Assembly: GCA_934098565.1 (NCBI GenBank)
Contig: CAKOON010000002.1
Span: forward strand, 1-64,000
Direction of reading: 5' to 3'
Length of the DNA: 64,000 nucleotides
Source: an uncultured Bacilli bacterium
Lineage (GTDB): Bacteria > Bacillota_I > Bacilli_A > RF39 > UBA660
In this document: positions 1-9,290 of the stretch, in pieces
Numbering within the stretch: the stretch's first letter is position 1
Layout of the letters: each line of letters begins with the position of its first letter
Notes under the pieces: generated by a model
Database searches by the model: none
Told to the model about the DNA's origin: nothing
Seen by the model: the letters and a program-made list of their open reading frames with translations, nothing else
Program-made: the position numbers and the translations under genes

Positions 1-977
<977 letters not shown>

Positions 978-1038
978 ACAATATTATTTCTATATTGATG
1001 AAGTTGCATTATCTTGTTTTTAAAGGACAAAATCCTTT

Positions 1039-1142
1039 ATAGGTGACTATGGCTAAGTGGATACACCTCTTCCCATCCCGAACAGAGAAGTTAAGCACTT
1101 AAACGCCGAAAATAGTGAATGCGAAGATAGGAAGTTGCCTAT
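1039..1142 (+). rRNA. rrf: 5S ribosomal RNA
   Basis: It follows the 23S gene by about 60 bases. It carries the conserved 5S core GGATACACCTCTTCCCATCC and CGAACAGAGAAGTTAAGC, and the ends ATAGGTGAC and GTTGCCTAT pair to form helix I, which fixes the limits. The length of about 104 nt is slightly short but normal for low-GC Gram-positives. A T-run starts right at the 3' end (1142-1150). No tRNA gene is seen in the 23S-5S spacer or directly after the 5S. Confidence 0.95.
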
Positions 1143-1165
1143 TTTTTTTTGCGTTAAATTAAGGA

Positions 1166-1200
1166 AAATAAGCAAAATAATTGCTTATTTTTGTTTATTT
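1166..1200 (+). terminator. Intrinsic terminator after the rRNA operon
   Basis: AAATAAGCAA (1166-1175) pairs perfectly with TTGCTTATTT (1181-1190) across a five-base loop and is followed by a T-rich tail to 1200. It closes the rRNA transcript. Its 3' arm overlaps the -35 box proposed for the next operon. Confidence 0.7.
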
Positions 1201-1210
1201 TTGATATACT
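1181..1210 (+). promoter_or_regulatory. Putative sigma-A promoter of the t6A operon
   Basis: TTGCTT (1181-1186) and TATACT (1205-1210) are separated by 18 bases and lie about 19 bases before the tsaE start codon. The leader would be very short. The -35 sits inside the rRNA terminator stem. Confidence 0.55.
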
Positions 1211-1228
1211 ATTATCAAGGTGATATAA

Positions 1229-1678
1229 ATGGAATATAAATATATTAGCAAATCAATCGAAGATACAATAAGTATAGCTGAAAACATTGAATCAGAAAAA
1301 TTTCCAGGAATGATAATATGCTTAAATGGTGAATTAGGTAGTGGCAAGACCGTATTTGTTAAGGGATTTGCTGCTTCGCTAGGTATTACCGATACAATAA
1401 CTAGTCCCACCTTCAATTTAGTAAAGGAATATAATGGCGAGGCTAAACTATATCACATGGATGTTTATAGATTACAAGATGCTTGTGAAACCGTTGGCTT
1501 TGACGATTATTTTGATGGCAAAGCTATCTCCATTATTGAATGGTCAGAACTTATTTGTGATTGTTTACCAAAAGAAAGATTAGAAATTTCTTTTAAAATT
1601 ATCGATGAAAATACCAGGGTTTTAAAAATCAAACCAATTGGTGATAAATATGAAGAATTATGTCAGGCAGTACTATAA
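1229..1678 (+). CDS. tsaE: tRNA threonylcarbamoyladenosine biosynthesis ATPase TsaE
   Basis: TsaE is the small P-loop ATPase that drives turnover of the TsaB-TsaD complex making N6-threonylcarbamoyladenosine (t6A37) on ANN-decoding tRNAs in the cytosol. The 149-residue protein has the family Walker A motif GELGSGKT near residues 35-42, the SPTFNLV switch segment, YHMDVYRL and the IIEWSE motif, all typical. The length is normal. The start ATG has an AAGGTGAT ribosome binding site seven bases upstream. It is first in a cluster with tsaB, rimI and tsaD, a common Firmicutes arrangement. Identification is secure. Confidence 0.95.
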   Translation: MEYKYISKSIEDTISIAENIESEKFPGMIICLNGELGSGKTVFVKGFAASLGITDTITSPTFNLVKEYNGEAKLYHMDVYRLQDACETVGFDDYFDGKAISIIEWSELICDCLPKERLEISFKIIDENTRVLKIKPIGDKYEELCQAVL

Positions 1679-1744
1679 AACTGTCTTTTTTAATGCGTTT
1701 TTTTAAATTTAATGCTATAATTATTGGGAGAAAAGAGGAAGTAT

Positions 1745-2287
1745 ATGTACACTTTATTTATAGATACGCATTTTAAAGATGTTAAATTAGCTATTTACAA
1801 GGATAATAACGTAATAGAAACCAAAGAATTAACTGAGTTTTCATCCACAAGTCAAGTAACTTTACCAGCTATCAAGGAGATTCTTACTAATATAAATTTA
1901 ACAATTAATGATATTAATAAAATAATAGTCTGCAATGGTCCTGGTTCTTTTACGGGAATTAGATTAGGAATTACTATTGCTAAAACAATTGCTTTTTGTT
2001 TAAATATTCCCATTTATACAGTTAATTATTTGCAAATATCAGCTTTAAATAATAAAGGTTTAAATTGCTATGCAGTTTTAGAAAATAATGGTTACTATAT
2101 GGCTAAATTCATGGATGATAAAATGATTAGTCCGATTACGTATGTTAAATCTAAAGATACAGGGGAATCTATTATTAATGATGAAATAGATTATGAAAAA
2201 CTAATTAATTATCAATATTTAGAAGAAAGCGATTGCTTTAATGCTAATCCACTATATATTAAAACAATTGAGGTCTTAAATAAATGA
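1745..2287 (+). CDS. tsaB: tRNA threonylcarbamoyladenosine biosynthesis protein TsaB
   Basis: TsaB is the inactive ASKHA-fold paralogue that dimerises with TsaD and scaffolds t6A synthesis. The 180-residue product carries the diagnostic GPGSFTGIRLG motif and the ASKHA start MYTLFIDTH. A frame upstream to a TTG at 1724 exists, but the ATG at 1745 is preferred: GAGGAAG lies just before it and translation then begins at the conserved beta strand. It is somewhat shorter than typical TsaB (about 220-230), as is common in reduced genomes. The stop codon overlaps the rimI start as ATGA, implying translational coupling. Confidence 0.92.
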   Translation: MYTLFIDTHFKDVKLAIYKDNNVIETKELTEFSSTSQVTLPAIKEILTNINLTINDINKIIVCNGPGSFTGIRLGITIAKTIAFCLNIPIYTVNYLQISALNNKGLNCYAVLENNGYYMAKFMDDKMISPITYVKSKDTGESIINDEIDYEKLINYQYLEESDCFNANPLYIKTIEVLNK

Positions 2288-2700
2288 TTAAAGAGATAAA
2301 TATTGTAGATAAACAATCTATTTATACTTTGGGTAAAGAATTAAATCCCAAATATATATCTTTATATGATATTGATGAAGTCTTAAAAGATAAAAATCAG
2401 ATTATTTATGGTTATTATGAAGATAATATTATAATAGGCTTTATTCATTTATCCGTATCATTTGATGAAGCGGATATAATAAACATAATTGTTCAAGAAC
2501 AATATAGAAACCAAGGGATAGGTTCTTCTTTAATTAGTCATTCAATTAAAGAGAACAAGTTACAAAAATTAAATCTCGAAGTAAAAGAAAGCAATAATAA
2601 TGCAATAAAGTTTTATGAAAATTTAGGCTTTAAAAAAATAAGAATAATAAAGAATTATTATGGCAATGAAAACGCTTTTTTTATGGTAAAAATGCTATAA
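2284..2700 (+). CDS. rimI: GNAT N-acetyltransferase, RimI type
   Basis: This 138-residue GNAT acetyltransferase very probably acetylates the N-terminal alanine of ribosomal protein S18, as RimI does. The acetyl-CoA loop is seen as YRNQGIGSSL near residues 77-86, followed by the family's NNNAIKFYENLGF motif. The length fits RimI (about 145). It overlaps tsaB by four bases and sits between tsaB and tsaD, where rimI is found in many Firmicutes. That context is the main reason for choosing RimI over a generic GNAT; substrate is inferred. Confidence 0.85.
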   Translation: MIKEINIVDKQSIYTLGKELNPKYISLYDIDEVLKDKNQIIYGYYEDNIIIGFIHLSVSFDEADIINIIVQEQYRNQGIGSSLISHSIKENKLQKLNLEVKESNNNAIKFYENLGFKKIRIIKNYYGNENAFFMVKML

Positions 2701-2727
2701 TAATAGTTTAAAAAGGAAGTAGAGAAA

Positions 2728-3732
2728 ATGAAAGATGTATTTATTCTAGCAATCGAATCAAGTTGCGATGAAACTAGTGCTGCTATTGTAAAAAATGGTA
2801 AAGAGGTAGTAGCTTTAACAATTAATACACAAATAAAAGTTCACGAAAATTATGGCGGTGTCGTTCCAGAAATTGCCTCACGTATGCATGCTGAAAATAT
2901 TACTATAGTTTTAAATGAGACTTTGAAAAAGGCCAATATGAATATGGAATCAATAGATGCCATTGCGGTAACATATGGTCCCGGGTTAATGGGAAGTTTG
3001 TTAGTAGGAGTAGAAGCTGCCAAAACAATTTCTTTAATATACAACAAGCCGCTAATCGCTGTAAATCACTTAGCCGGACACATTTATGCTAATAATTTAG
3101 AAAATACGATGGCATTTCCACTTTTAGCCTTAATTATAAGTGGTGGTCATACGGATATTGTATATATGCCTGATGATTACAAATTTGAAGTTTTAGGCAG
3201 CACTTTGGATGATGCTATCGGTGAGTCCTATGACAAAGTCGCTAGAGTCTTAGGGTTAAAGTATCCTGGCGGCCCAAACGTTGAAAAAATGGCCTTAAAC
3301 GGAAAGCCAACTTATAAACTACCTATTCCTATGCACGACGAATCATTAAATATGAGTTTTAGTGGATTAAAGTCAAGCATTGTAAACTTAGTTCATAATG
3401 AAATGCAACGCCATCACGAAATTAATAAAGAGGATTTAGCTTGTTCTTTTCAAACAACAGCTACAGATGAATTAGTTCGCAAGCTAGAATTGGCTATCAA
3501 AAAGACCAATATTAAGCATGTAATAGTGGCTGGCGGTGTTTCAGCTAACATGTATATTCGCGAAGAAATATCCAAAATGGCTCAAAAATATGATATTGAT
3601 GTTTCTGTTCCTAAACTTTTATATTGCACTGATAATGCAGCTATGATTGGCGCCGCTGCTTATCCTCTTTATCTAAAGAGTCAATTTGCTGACCTAGATT
3701 TAAACGCTAGTCCTAATGAGGATTTATATTAA
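2728..3732 (+). CDS. tsaD: tRNA N6-threonylcarbamoyltransferase TsaD (Kae1/OSGEP family)
   Basis: TsaD transfers the threonylcarbamoyl group from its adenylate to A37 of tRNA. The 334-residue protein has the expected landmarks: AIESSCDETSAA at the N-terminus, the metal-binding HxxxH as His114 and His118 in NHLAGHIYAN, ISGGHTD, the GVSAN loop and the terminal TDNAAMIGAAA. Length and motif order are canonical. The AAGGAAGTAGAGAAA site precedes the ATG, and it closes the t6A cluster. Essential in most bacteria. Confidence 0.97.
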   Translation: MKDVFILAIESSCDETSAAIVKNGKEVVALTINTQIKVHENYGGVVPEIASRMHAENITIVLNETLKKANMNMESIDAIAVTYGPGLMGSLLVGVEAAKTISLIYNKPLIAVNHLAGHIYANNLENTMAFPLLALIISGGHTDIVYMPDDYKFEVLGSTLDDAIGESYDKVARVLGLKYPGGPNVEKMALNGKPTYKLPIPMHDESLNMSFSGLKSSIVNLVHNEMQRHHEINKEDLACSFQTTATDELVRKLELAIKKTNIKHVIVAGGVSANMYIREEISKMAQKYDIDVSVPKLLYCTDNAAMIGAAAYPLYLKSQFADLDLNASPNEDLY

Positions 3733-3748
3733 AACTCAAAATTGCATA

Positions 3749-3777
3749 TTGTAAATATTTTCTTTTTAAGATATACT
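3749..3777 (+). promoter_or_regulatory. Putative promoter of the TasA-like gene
   Basis: TTGTAA (3749-3754) and TATACT (3772-3777) are spaced by 17 bases, just upstream of the ATGGAGG ribosome binding region of the gene starting at 3799. No terminator is seen between tsaD and this site, so read-through is possible. Confidence 0.5.
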
Positions 3778-3798
3778 TATAATAGCATGGAGGTTCTT

Positions 3799-4389
3799 AT
3801 GAAGACTAAAGATACAGTAAAACATTTTATTCTTTATATATCAATAGCGCTAATCCTAATAACTACAGCGTTTTCGGCATCCCGAGCATTTTATTTAGCT
3901 AGAATTAAAATAACCGATACTATAAATCCATCTACAGTTACTAACGCTAATCTTGATATTGAATTTTTAACTAGTCAATATATTAATGAGCCAAAAATGA
4001 TGTTAATTAAAGACGCAGATAGACAAAGCAGTGCTGCTTATACTAGCTTTGCCATAACTTCTAAATCAACTTCCACTATTAAAGCTAATTATACGTTATA
4101 TCTAACTGATTTTACGATATCTACTAATTTTATTTCTGAAGACTTTAAGTGGGAATTAGTCCGCAAAGATGGTTCTAGTGAAACCACCATTTCCAATGGT
4201 AACTTTAGTAGCGCCGTAAGTGGTAATGATTATACTCTAACTACCGAAGCTTTAACTATAAGTCCATCGGAGACTCAACAATATATTTTTAGAATTTGGT
4301 TAAGCTATACGGATAAGGATCAAGCAAGTCTACTAGAAGGTTCTTTTAGTGGTAAAATGGGTTTAACAACTGGTAAAATTACTAGATAG
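3799..4389 (+). CDS. Secreted TasA/camelysin-like protein with SipW-type signal
   Basis: A 196-residue secreted protein. The N-terminus has a short basic stretch, a hydrophobic segment around residues 9-27 and then SASRAFYLAR, which resembles the SipW-dependent signal of TasA/CalY proteins. The mature part is Thr/Ser-rich and predicted beta-sheet (for example STSTIKANYTLYL, SETQQYIFRIWLSY). The start at 3799 is chosen because GGAGG lies six bases upstream; an upstream in-frame ATG has no such site. It shares its overall design, though not obvious sequence identity, with the tandem genes at 63011 and 63820. Function is probably surface or fibre-associated; no SipW signal peptidase lies in the window. 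Confidence 0.55.
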   Translation: MKTKDTVKHFILYISIALILITTAFSASRAFYLARIKITDTINPSTVTNANLDIEFLTSQYINEPKMMLIKDADRQSSAAYTSFAITSKSTSTIKANYTLYLTDFTISTNFISEDFKWELVRKDGSSETTISNGNFSSAVSGNDYTLTTEALTISPSETQQYIFRIWLSYTDKDQASLLEGSFSGKMGLTTGKITR

Positions 4390-4408
4390 ATAGTAGGAGA
4401 GTTTTATT

Positions 4409-5470
4409 TTGAAAAAGATTGGAATAGCATTAGAAGGCGGTGGCTTAAAAGGAAGCTATCAAATAGGAGCTTACTATGCTTTTTTAGAGTGTCATATAAA
4501 AATTAGCGGTATTGTAGGAACATCTATCGGTTCCTTTAACGCTTGTATGATAGCAGCTCATGAAGAAGAAAAATTATTAGAATTTTGGCAAAATCTTCAT
4601 CCAGAAACTCTTCTAGATATTAATAAAGAATTAGTAGATTATGTCAATGGTCAAAGTAGTAGGTTAAATGGCTTTAATGGCCTTAATAAAACCCTATTTA
4701 ATACTTTAAAGACCAAAGGTTTAAAAAACGATAAGTTAAGAAATTTAGCCAATAACATTATTGATAAAGAAAAATTATATAATAGTAAAATTGATTTTGG
4801 CTTAGTAACAGTTCGTCTCCACGGTTTGACACCATTATATGCCTATAAGAGCGATATTCCCGCCGACAAATTAGTAGATTATTTAATTGCTAGTTGCTCT
4901 TTACCTATTTTTAAATTAACTCCTATTATCGATAAACACATTTATATTGATGGTGGTTTTTATGATAATTGTCCAACCAGCATGCTTATTGCTAAAAATT
5001 ACGACCAAATCTATGAAATTAAAATAAACGGTGTGGGTCATACTAGAAAAATTAATCATAAAAAATATAACATTATTACAATAAAACCTTCTAGGAATAT
5101 ATGCAAAATATTAGAAATGAACTATGCTAAAATAGCAGAAAATATTCTTTTAGGTTACTATGATACTCTTAGAGTTTTAAAACATTATGATGGTTACAAA
5201 TTTACGTTTTACTGCTCAAAAGATTGGTACATTAATTATATTACAAGAAAAGTAAGTAAAAGAACTGTTAACCGTTTAAAAAATCTATTTAAAACAACTA
5301 ATCTTAAAGAAATTGTCATTAAATCTTTAGAATATACAATGGTTCGGGAAGGTTATAACTACTACCAAGTATATAACATATTCCTAGTTATCAGAAAGTT
5401 ACAAAAACAAATTAAGAAAAACGCCAATAATTTAGTCTATAAATTTATATTAAACTTGAGAATTATTTAA
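4409..5470 (+). CDS. Patatin-like phospholipase
   Basis: A patatin-family lipid acyl hydrolase of 353 residues. The oxyanion-hole loop GGGLKGS (residues 10-16), the nucleophile elbow GTSIGS with Ser39, and the catalytic aspartate in IDGG (Asp181) are all intact. It starts at TTG (4409), the only start close to the TAGGAGAG site. There is no signal peptide, so a cytosolic or membrane-surface role is likely. The roughly 130-residue C-terminal part is Lys/Tyr-rich and of unknown function. Substrate cannot be told; membrane phospholipids are the family default. Confidence 0.85.
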   Translation: MKKIGIALEGGGLKGSYQIGAYYAFLECHIKISGIVGTSIGSFNACMIAAHEEEKLLEFWQNLHPETLLDINKELVDYVNGQSSRLNGFNGLNKTLFNTLKTKGLKNDKLRNLANNIIDKEKLYNSKIDFGLVTVRLHGLTPLYAYKSDIPADKLVDYLIASCSLPIFKLTPIIDKHIYIDGGFYDNCPTSMLIAKNYDQIYEIKINGVGHTRKINHKKYNIITIKPSRNICKILEMNYAKIAENILLGYYDTLRVLKHYDGYKFTFYCSKDWYINYITRKVSKRTVNRLKNLFKTTNLKEIVIKSLEYTMVREGYNYYQVYNIFLVIRKLQKQIKKNANNLVYKFILNLRII

Positions 5471-5484
5471 GCCTATATTATAAT
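5456..5484 (+). promoter_or_regulatory. Putative sigma-A promoter of yebC
   Basis: TTGAGA (5456-5461) and TATAAT (5479-5484), 17-base spacing, about 33 bases before the yebC start. The -35 lies inside the end of the patatin gene. Confidence 0.6.
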
Positions 5485-5516
5485 ATTAAACGAATAACAA
5501 AAGAAAAGGAGATTTT

Positions 5517-6233
5517 ATGGGAAGAGCATATGAAGTAAGAAAAGCAAGTATTCAAAAAACAGGTGCTGCCAGAGGTAAAATTTATACAAACTTTGCTAAA
5601 GAGTTATATCTAGCCGCTAAAGGAAATCCTGATATTGATACTAATATCAAACTAAAAAGGCTTGTGGAAAAAGCTAAAAAGCAAGAAGTACCATCAGACA
5701 TTATTAAACGTGCCATCGATAAAGCCAAAGGCGCTGGTCAAGAAGATTATCAAACTGTCATGTATGAAGGCTTTGGCCCTGGCGCTTCAACCCTTATCAT
5801 TAAGACTTTAACAGATAATGTTAATCGTACTGTTGGTGAAGTAAGAGCGGCGTTTAACAAAGTCCATAAGAGCTTAGGCGTTAACAATTCAGTATCGTAT
5901 AATTATGATTATTTAAATGTTGTATCATTCCATACTGATAAAGAAGAAGAAGTTTTAATGGCTTTATTAGAAGCTAGTATTGAACCTGTTGATGAAACTT
6001 ATGAAGATGGTGTTATGACTGTTTCAGTAAATCCGACAGATCAACATAGCTTAAAAGATGTCATTGAAAGCATTATTCCTAATGTTGATTATGAGTTCGA
6101 TGAAGTAGGCTGGTTTGCAAAGGAAGAAGTGGAACTTAATGAAGAAGATAAAATGTTATTTGAAAGACTATATAATCTTTTAGATGCCATTGACGACGTT
6201 ACTGATATTTATCATAATGTCAAGAACTTCTAA
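5517..6233 (+). CDS. yebC: YebC/PmpR/TACO1 family protein
   Basis: A 238-residue member of the YebC family, which associates with ribosomes and eases translation of difficult stretches; older annotations call it a transcriptional regulator. Family features are the N-terminal MGRAYEVRKAS and FAKELYLAAK, EDYQTVMYEGFGPG, and NRTVGEVRAAFNK. Length is canonical. AAAAGGAG precedes the ATG. The common HSKWANI segment is replaced by YEVRKASIQKT, the variant seen in the YeeN-type subfamily, so it may be that paralogue. It has its own promoter and terminator and is probably monocistronic. Confidence 0.9.
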   Translation: MGRAYEVRKASIQKTGAARGKIYTNFAKELYLAAKGNPDIDTNIKLKRLVEKAKKQEVPSDIIKRAIDKAKGAGQEDYQTVMYEGFGPGASTLIIKTLTDNVNRTVGEVRAAFNKVHKSLGVNNSVSYNYDYLNVVSFHTDKEEEVLMALLEASIEPVDETYEDGVMTVSVNPTDQHSLKDVIESIIPNVDYEFDEVGWFAKEEVELNEEDKMLFERLYNLLDAIDDVTDIYHNVKNF

Positions 6234-6244
6234 AGTTCTTTTTT
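6222..6244 (+). terminator. Intrinsic terminator of yebC
   Basis: AAGAACTT (6222-6229) pairs with AAGTTCTT (6233-6240), then a T-run to 6244. The hairpin includes the stop codon. Confidence 0.65.
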
Positions 6245-6298
6245 CATACATTCTTCACAATAATATACTAAAATAATGGCGGAAAACGGAGGGTATTT

Positions 6299-6961
6299 AT
6301 GAAAATATTAGTTGTCGATGACGAAGAATTAATAAGAAATGTCATTAAAGAATATTTAGTAGTTGAAGCATATGAAGTAGATGAAGCTAGTGACGGCATG
6401 TCTGCTATCGAAATGGTTAAAAATAATGATTATGACTTAATTGTCATGGATATAATGATGCCTAAAATGGATGGCTATCAGGCTTGTAAAGAAATTAAAA
6501 AGATAAAGGATATTCCTTTTATCATGTTATCTGCCCGTAGTGAAGAATACGATAAATTAATTGGTTTTGATTTAGGTATAGATGATTATGTCACCAAGCC
6601 ATTTAGTCCTAAAGAGTTAGTAGCACGTATAAAAGCTATTCTCAAGAGAAATAGTGGTACCAATAATACTTATACTTTTGATGGCTTAACGATTAATGAC
6701 CTTGCTCATGAAGTAAGAGTTGATGGTCAGAAAGTAAACCTAACACCTAAAGAGTATGAATTATTGAAATACATGGTAACAAATAAGAATATTGCTTTAT
6801 CAAGAGAACAATTATTAACGAACATTTGGGGATATGATTTTTTTGGCGATGATCGTACGATTGACACACACATTAAAACTTTAAGAAATAATTTAGGCAA
6901 ATATCGCAAGTTTATTGTAACAGTTCGTGCCTTAGGATATAAATTTGAATATCAAAACTAA
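6299..6961 (+). CDS. OmpR/PhoB-type response regulator
   Basis: A two-component response regulator of 220 residues. The receiver domain (about 1-115) has the acidic pocket DDEE near residues 7-10, phospho-acceptor Asp51 in IVMDIMMPKMDG, and the conserved Thr/Lys switch (SAR, TKPF). The winged-helix domain (about 125-218) shows LTPKEYELLKYM and the DDRTIDTHIKTLRNNLG recognition helix. A strong CGGAGGG site precedes the ATG. It overlaps the downstream histidine kinase gene by 17 bases. The stimulus and target genes cannot be deduced; PhoB/VanR/YycF-like regulation of envelope genes is possible. Confidence 0.93.
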   Translation: MKILVVDDEELIRNVIKEYLVVEAYEVDEASDGMSAIEMVKNNDYDLIVMDIMMPKMDGYQACKEIKKIKDIPFIMLSARSEEYDKLIGFDLGIDDYVTKPFSPKELVARIKAILKRNSGTNNTYTFDGLTINDLAHEVRVDGQKVNLTPKEYELLKYMVTNKNIALSREQLLTNIWGYDFFGDDRTIDTHIKTLRNNLGKYRKFIVTVRALGYKFEYQN

Positions 6962-8342
6962 AATGTCCGCTATCCATAATTCGCTTCACTTTAAAACTCT
7001 TGAATATCTAATTGTTTTCTCTATTTCTATTTTGCTTTTGTTATGGTTTGTTCAGATTATCTTTTTCCGTATTTATTATGAAAAATATCAAATTAGTTAT
7101 ATGAATGAACTAGTGGAAAAAGTTAAAAATATTGACAGTACTAATATTTTAAGTTCCATCGACGATATTTCTTTAGATAATAATATCTGTTTGGAATATG
7201 TTGATAACTGGGGGAATAAATATTATTTTAATAATAAAACAACCTCTTGCCTACTAGGAAAAAATAAAAATATTGATAAAGAATTAGTAAAAATTAAGCA
7301 ATCGCAAGAAGAAATATCTTTCGAAAAAATTTTAAATCCTCTAAATAATAGTGTCTCTCTTCTATACGGCATTAAAAAAGGTAATGGCTATGTTTTCTTA
7401 TTTACTTCTTTAGAAGACATTGGTACGACTACCTCTTTAATTAAAAATCAATTAATTTATTTAACCTTATTAACTATTTTACTTTCTATTGTTATTGCTC
7501 TTTTTCTCTCAAGAAGAATAGCAAAACCAATTAGTAATATGACTAAAATGGCTACCAAATTAGCCAATGGTAATTATAATTTAGTTTTTGAAAGTACGGG
7601 CATTAATGAATTAGATGAACTAGCAAATTCACTAAACTACTTAGAACAAGAAGTTTCCAAGACTGATACTTATCGTCGTGATTTAATGGCTAATGTTTCC
7701 CATGATTTAAAAACTCCATTAACAATGATTAAAGCCTATGCCGAGATGATTAAAGATATTACCATTGATGATAAAGAAAAGACCATCAAAAACTTAAACG
7801 TTATCATTGAAGAGACAGAACGACTAAATATTCTAGTCAATGATATTTTAGAACTAAGTAAACTTCAAAATAATCAAGACAATTTAAATATAGAAGAATT
7901 TGATATTGTTTTGTTAATTAAAGATATTCTTCGACGTTATGAAATCATCAAAGAGACTGAAAATTATAATTTGATTTTAGAAAGTCCAGAAAGCATCATT
8001 GTTAAAGCCGATAAAAAGCGCATAAGTCAGGTTATTTATAATCTAATTAATAATGCTGTTAATTATACAGGAGATGATTTAAAAGTTGTGATTAGATTGA
8101 CCGAAGAAAGTAAAGATTGTCTCGTTGAAATAATAGACACCGGTAAAGGTATTGCTGAAGAAGACATTCAAAATATATGGAACCGTTATTATAAGCAAGA
8201 AAAAAACCATAAACGAAATGTTATTGGTACCGGATTAGGACTATCAATTGTTAAAAATATTCTAGAACAACATCATTTCAAATATGGTGTCAATAGTGTT
8301 AAAAATCAGGGGACGACTTTCTATTTTAAAATAAAAAAATAA
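6945..8342 (+). CDS. Sensor histidine kinase, HAMP/HisKA/HATPase_c
   Basis: The cognate sensor kinase of the preceding regulator, 465 residues. Membrane segment 1 lies around residues 20-40, an extracellular sensor of about 115 residues follows, then membrane segment 2 near 165-187 and a HAMP linker (SRRIAKPISNM). The HisKA H-box is VSHDLKTPLTM with His253. The ATPase domain has N-box NLINNAVNYT, G1 IIDTGKGI and G2 GTGLGLSI. The TTG at 6945 is used because GGAT lies upstream and the overlap suggests coupling; the ATG at 6963 is an alternative. All catalytic motifs are intact. Confidence 0.92.
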   Translation: MNIKTKMSAIHNSLHFKTLEYLIVFSISILLLLWFVQIIFFRIYYEKYQISYMNELVEKVKNIDSTNILSSIDDISLDNNICLEYVDNWGNKYYFNNKTTSCLLGKNKNIDKELVKIKQSQEEISFEKILNPLNNSVSLLYGIKKGNGYVFLFTSLEDIGTTTSLIKNQLIYLTLLTILLSIVIALFLSRRIAKPISNMTKMATKLANGNYNLVFESTGINELDELANSLNYLEQEVSKTDTYRRDLMANVSHDLKTPLTMIKAYAEMIKDITIDDKEKTIKNLNVIIEETERLNILVNDILELSKLQNNQDNLNIEEFDIVLLIKDILRRYEIIKETENYNLILESPESIIVKADKKRISQVIYNLINNAVNYTGDDLKVVIRLTEESKDCLVEIIDTGKGIAEEDIQNIWNRYYKQEKNHKRNVIGTGLGLSIVKNILEQHHFKYGVNSVKNQGTTFYFKIKK

Positions 8343-8484
8343 CTTTCACCAGTTTTTCACATACTTTTCATAATTAATTGGTACTATGTAAATGTGAAAG
8401 GAAGTTTGATATTGTAAATAGAAAAAAGGTAATTAAAAGATGTAGAAAATTTAATTATTATATAATTTAGTATCGTAAGATACT

Positions 8485-8592
8485 GGTGATAGGTTAAGAA
8501 AAGCCGAATCAAACGCTTGTGGACATTAATATATATATTGAATATTAGTGGATGAAGCAAGAAATCATAATATGTATTATGATAATTCATAT
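8485..8592 (+). pseudogene. Possible relic of an IS200/IS605 TnpB C-terminus
   Basis: The 8343-8757 gap holds no intact gene. One frame from 8485 reads GDRLRKAESNACGH, a stop, then after a second stop ILVDEARNHN. The NACG(D/H) followed by DEAR pattern resembles the poorly conserved end of many IS605-type TnpB proteins. Two in-frame stops and the lack of any upstream homologous frame make it a decayed remnant at best. The whole call rests on about 25 residues and is tentative. A small perfect hairpin (AGTATC GTAA GATACT, 8469-8484) lies directly before it. Confidence 0.3.
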
Positions 8593-8643
8593 ATAAACCC
8601 TATACAATTAAGATAACATATAAACAATAAACTCACACTTTTT

Positions 8644-8673
8644 AAGAAAGGATATTTCCTTTCTTATTTTTTT
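8644..8673 (+). terminator. Intrinsic terminator
   Basis: AAGAAAGGA (8644-8652) pairs with TCCTTTCTT (8657-8665) and is followed by ATTTTTTT. It lies 300 bases after the kinase gene, so it probably ends either a long 3' UTR or an independent short transcript from the 8385-8640 interval. Confidence 0.75.
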
Positions 8674-8757
8674 GCTGTTTAAAGGATATAAATTCATCTT
8701 AGCTTATACTATTGCATTAGAAAAATAATTTTGCTAAAATTAAAAAAGGTGAAAATT

Positions 8758-9222
8758 ATGTTTTGGAAATATTTATTAGTTTTTTTTATATCGATGGTTC
8801 CTATCGTTGAGTTAAGAGGAGCTATACCTTATGCAGTAGGCTTTAATTTGCCACTACTTCCTTCTTATGTAATTGCTATTCTTGGTAATATGTTGCCAGT
8901 ACCATTTATCTTTTTCTTTGCTCGTAAAGTTTTGGCGTGGGGGAAAGATAAAAAAATTATTGGTAAATTCTTTACTTTTTGTTTAGAAAAAGGCAATAAA
9001 GGTGGTAAAAAACTTCAAGCCAAGGCTGGTCGCAGCGTTTATCTAGCTTTATTTTTGTTTGTCGGTATTCCTCTACCGGGAACTGGTGCTTGGACAGGAA
9101 CTCTGGCTGCGTCTTTCTTAAATTTAGATTTCAAAAAAAGTGTCATTTCGATAATGGCTGGTGTTGTTTTAGCTGGCATTATCATGGGTGTAATTTCTCT
9201 AGGAATTTTTAATATTTTCTAA
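8758..9222 (+). CDS. Small multidrug export-type membrane protein (COG2426)
   Basis: A 154-residue integral membrane protein of the Sm_multidrug_ex/COG2426 family. Features: start FWKYLLVFFISMVPIVELRGAIPYAVG (a family-typical SMVPxxELRGAIP signature), a second hydrophobic stretch YVIAILGNMLPVPFIFFFA, a basic cytosolic loop, then LFLFVGIPLPGTGAWTG and a last hydrophobic helix. The ATG at 8758 with AAAAAAGGTG is preferred over a TTG at 8731. The family name suggests transport, but substrate and activity are unproven. It stands alone between terminators. Confidence 0.8.
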   Translation: MFWKYLLVFFISMVPIVELRGAIPYAVGFNLPLLPSYVIAILGNMLPVPFIFFFARKVLAWGKDKKIIGKFFTFCLEKGNKGGKKLQAKAGRSVYLALFLFVGIPLPGTGAWTGTLAASFLNLDFKKSVISIMAGVVLAGIIMGVISLGIFNIF

Positions 9223-9227
9223 GAACT

Positions 9228-9290
9228 AAAAAAACATCATTTTGATAAAATTAGTCCCAAAGGCTTTTATCAATAGATGATGTTTTTTTA
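9228..9290. terminator. Bidirectional terminator between convergent genes
   Basis: AAAAAAACATCAT (9228-9240) pairs with ATGATGTTTTTTT (9277-9289), and an inner stem TTGATAAAA/TTTTATCAA (9242-9250, 9265-9273) extends it. The flanking A and T runs let it act on both strands, serving the convergent exporter and cyclophilin genes. Confidence 0.85.

Noticed and set aside
8384..8590. 68-codon minus-strand open frame after the kinase gene
   Set aside because: No ribosome binding site, composition only reflects AT-rich DNA, and the plus strand shows a better explanation (TnpB relic plus terminator).
8385..8673. 6S RNA, tmRNA or RNase P RNA
   Set aside because: None of the conserved core sequences of these RNAs could be found; only weak end-to-end pairing and a terminator are present.
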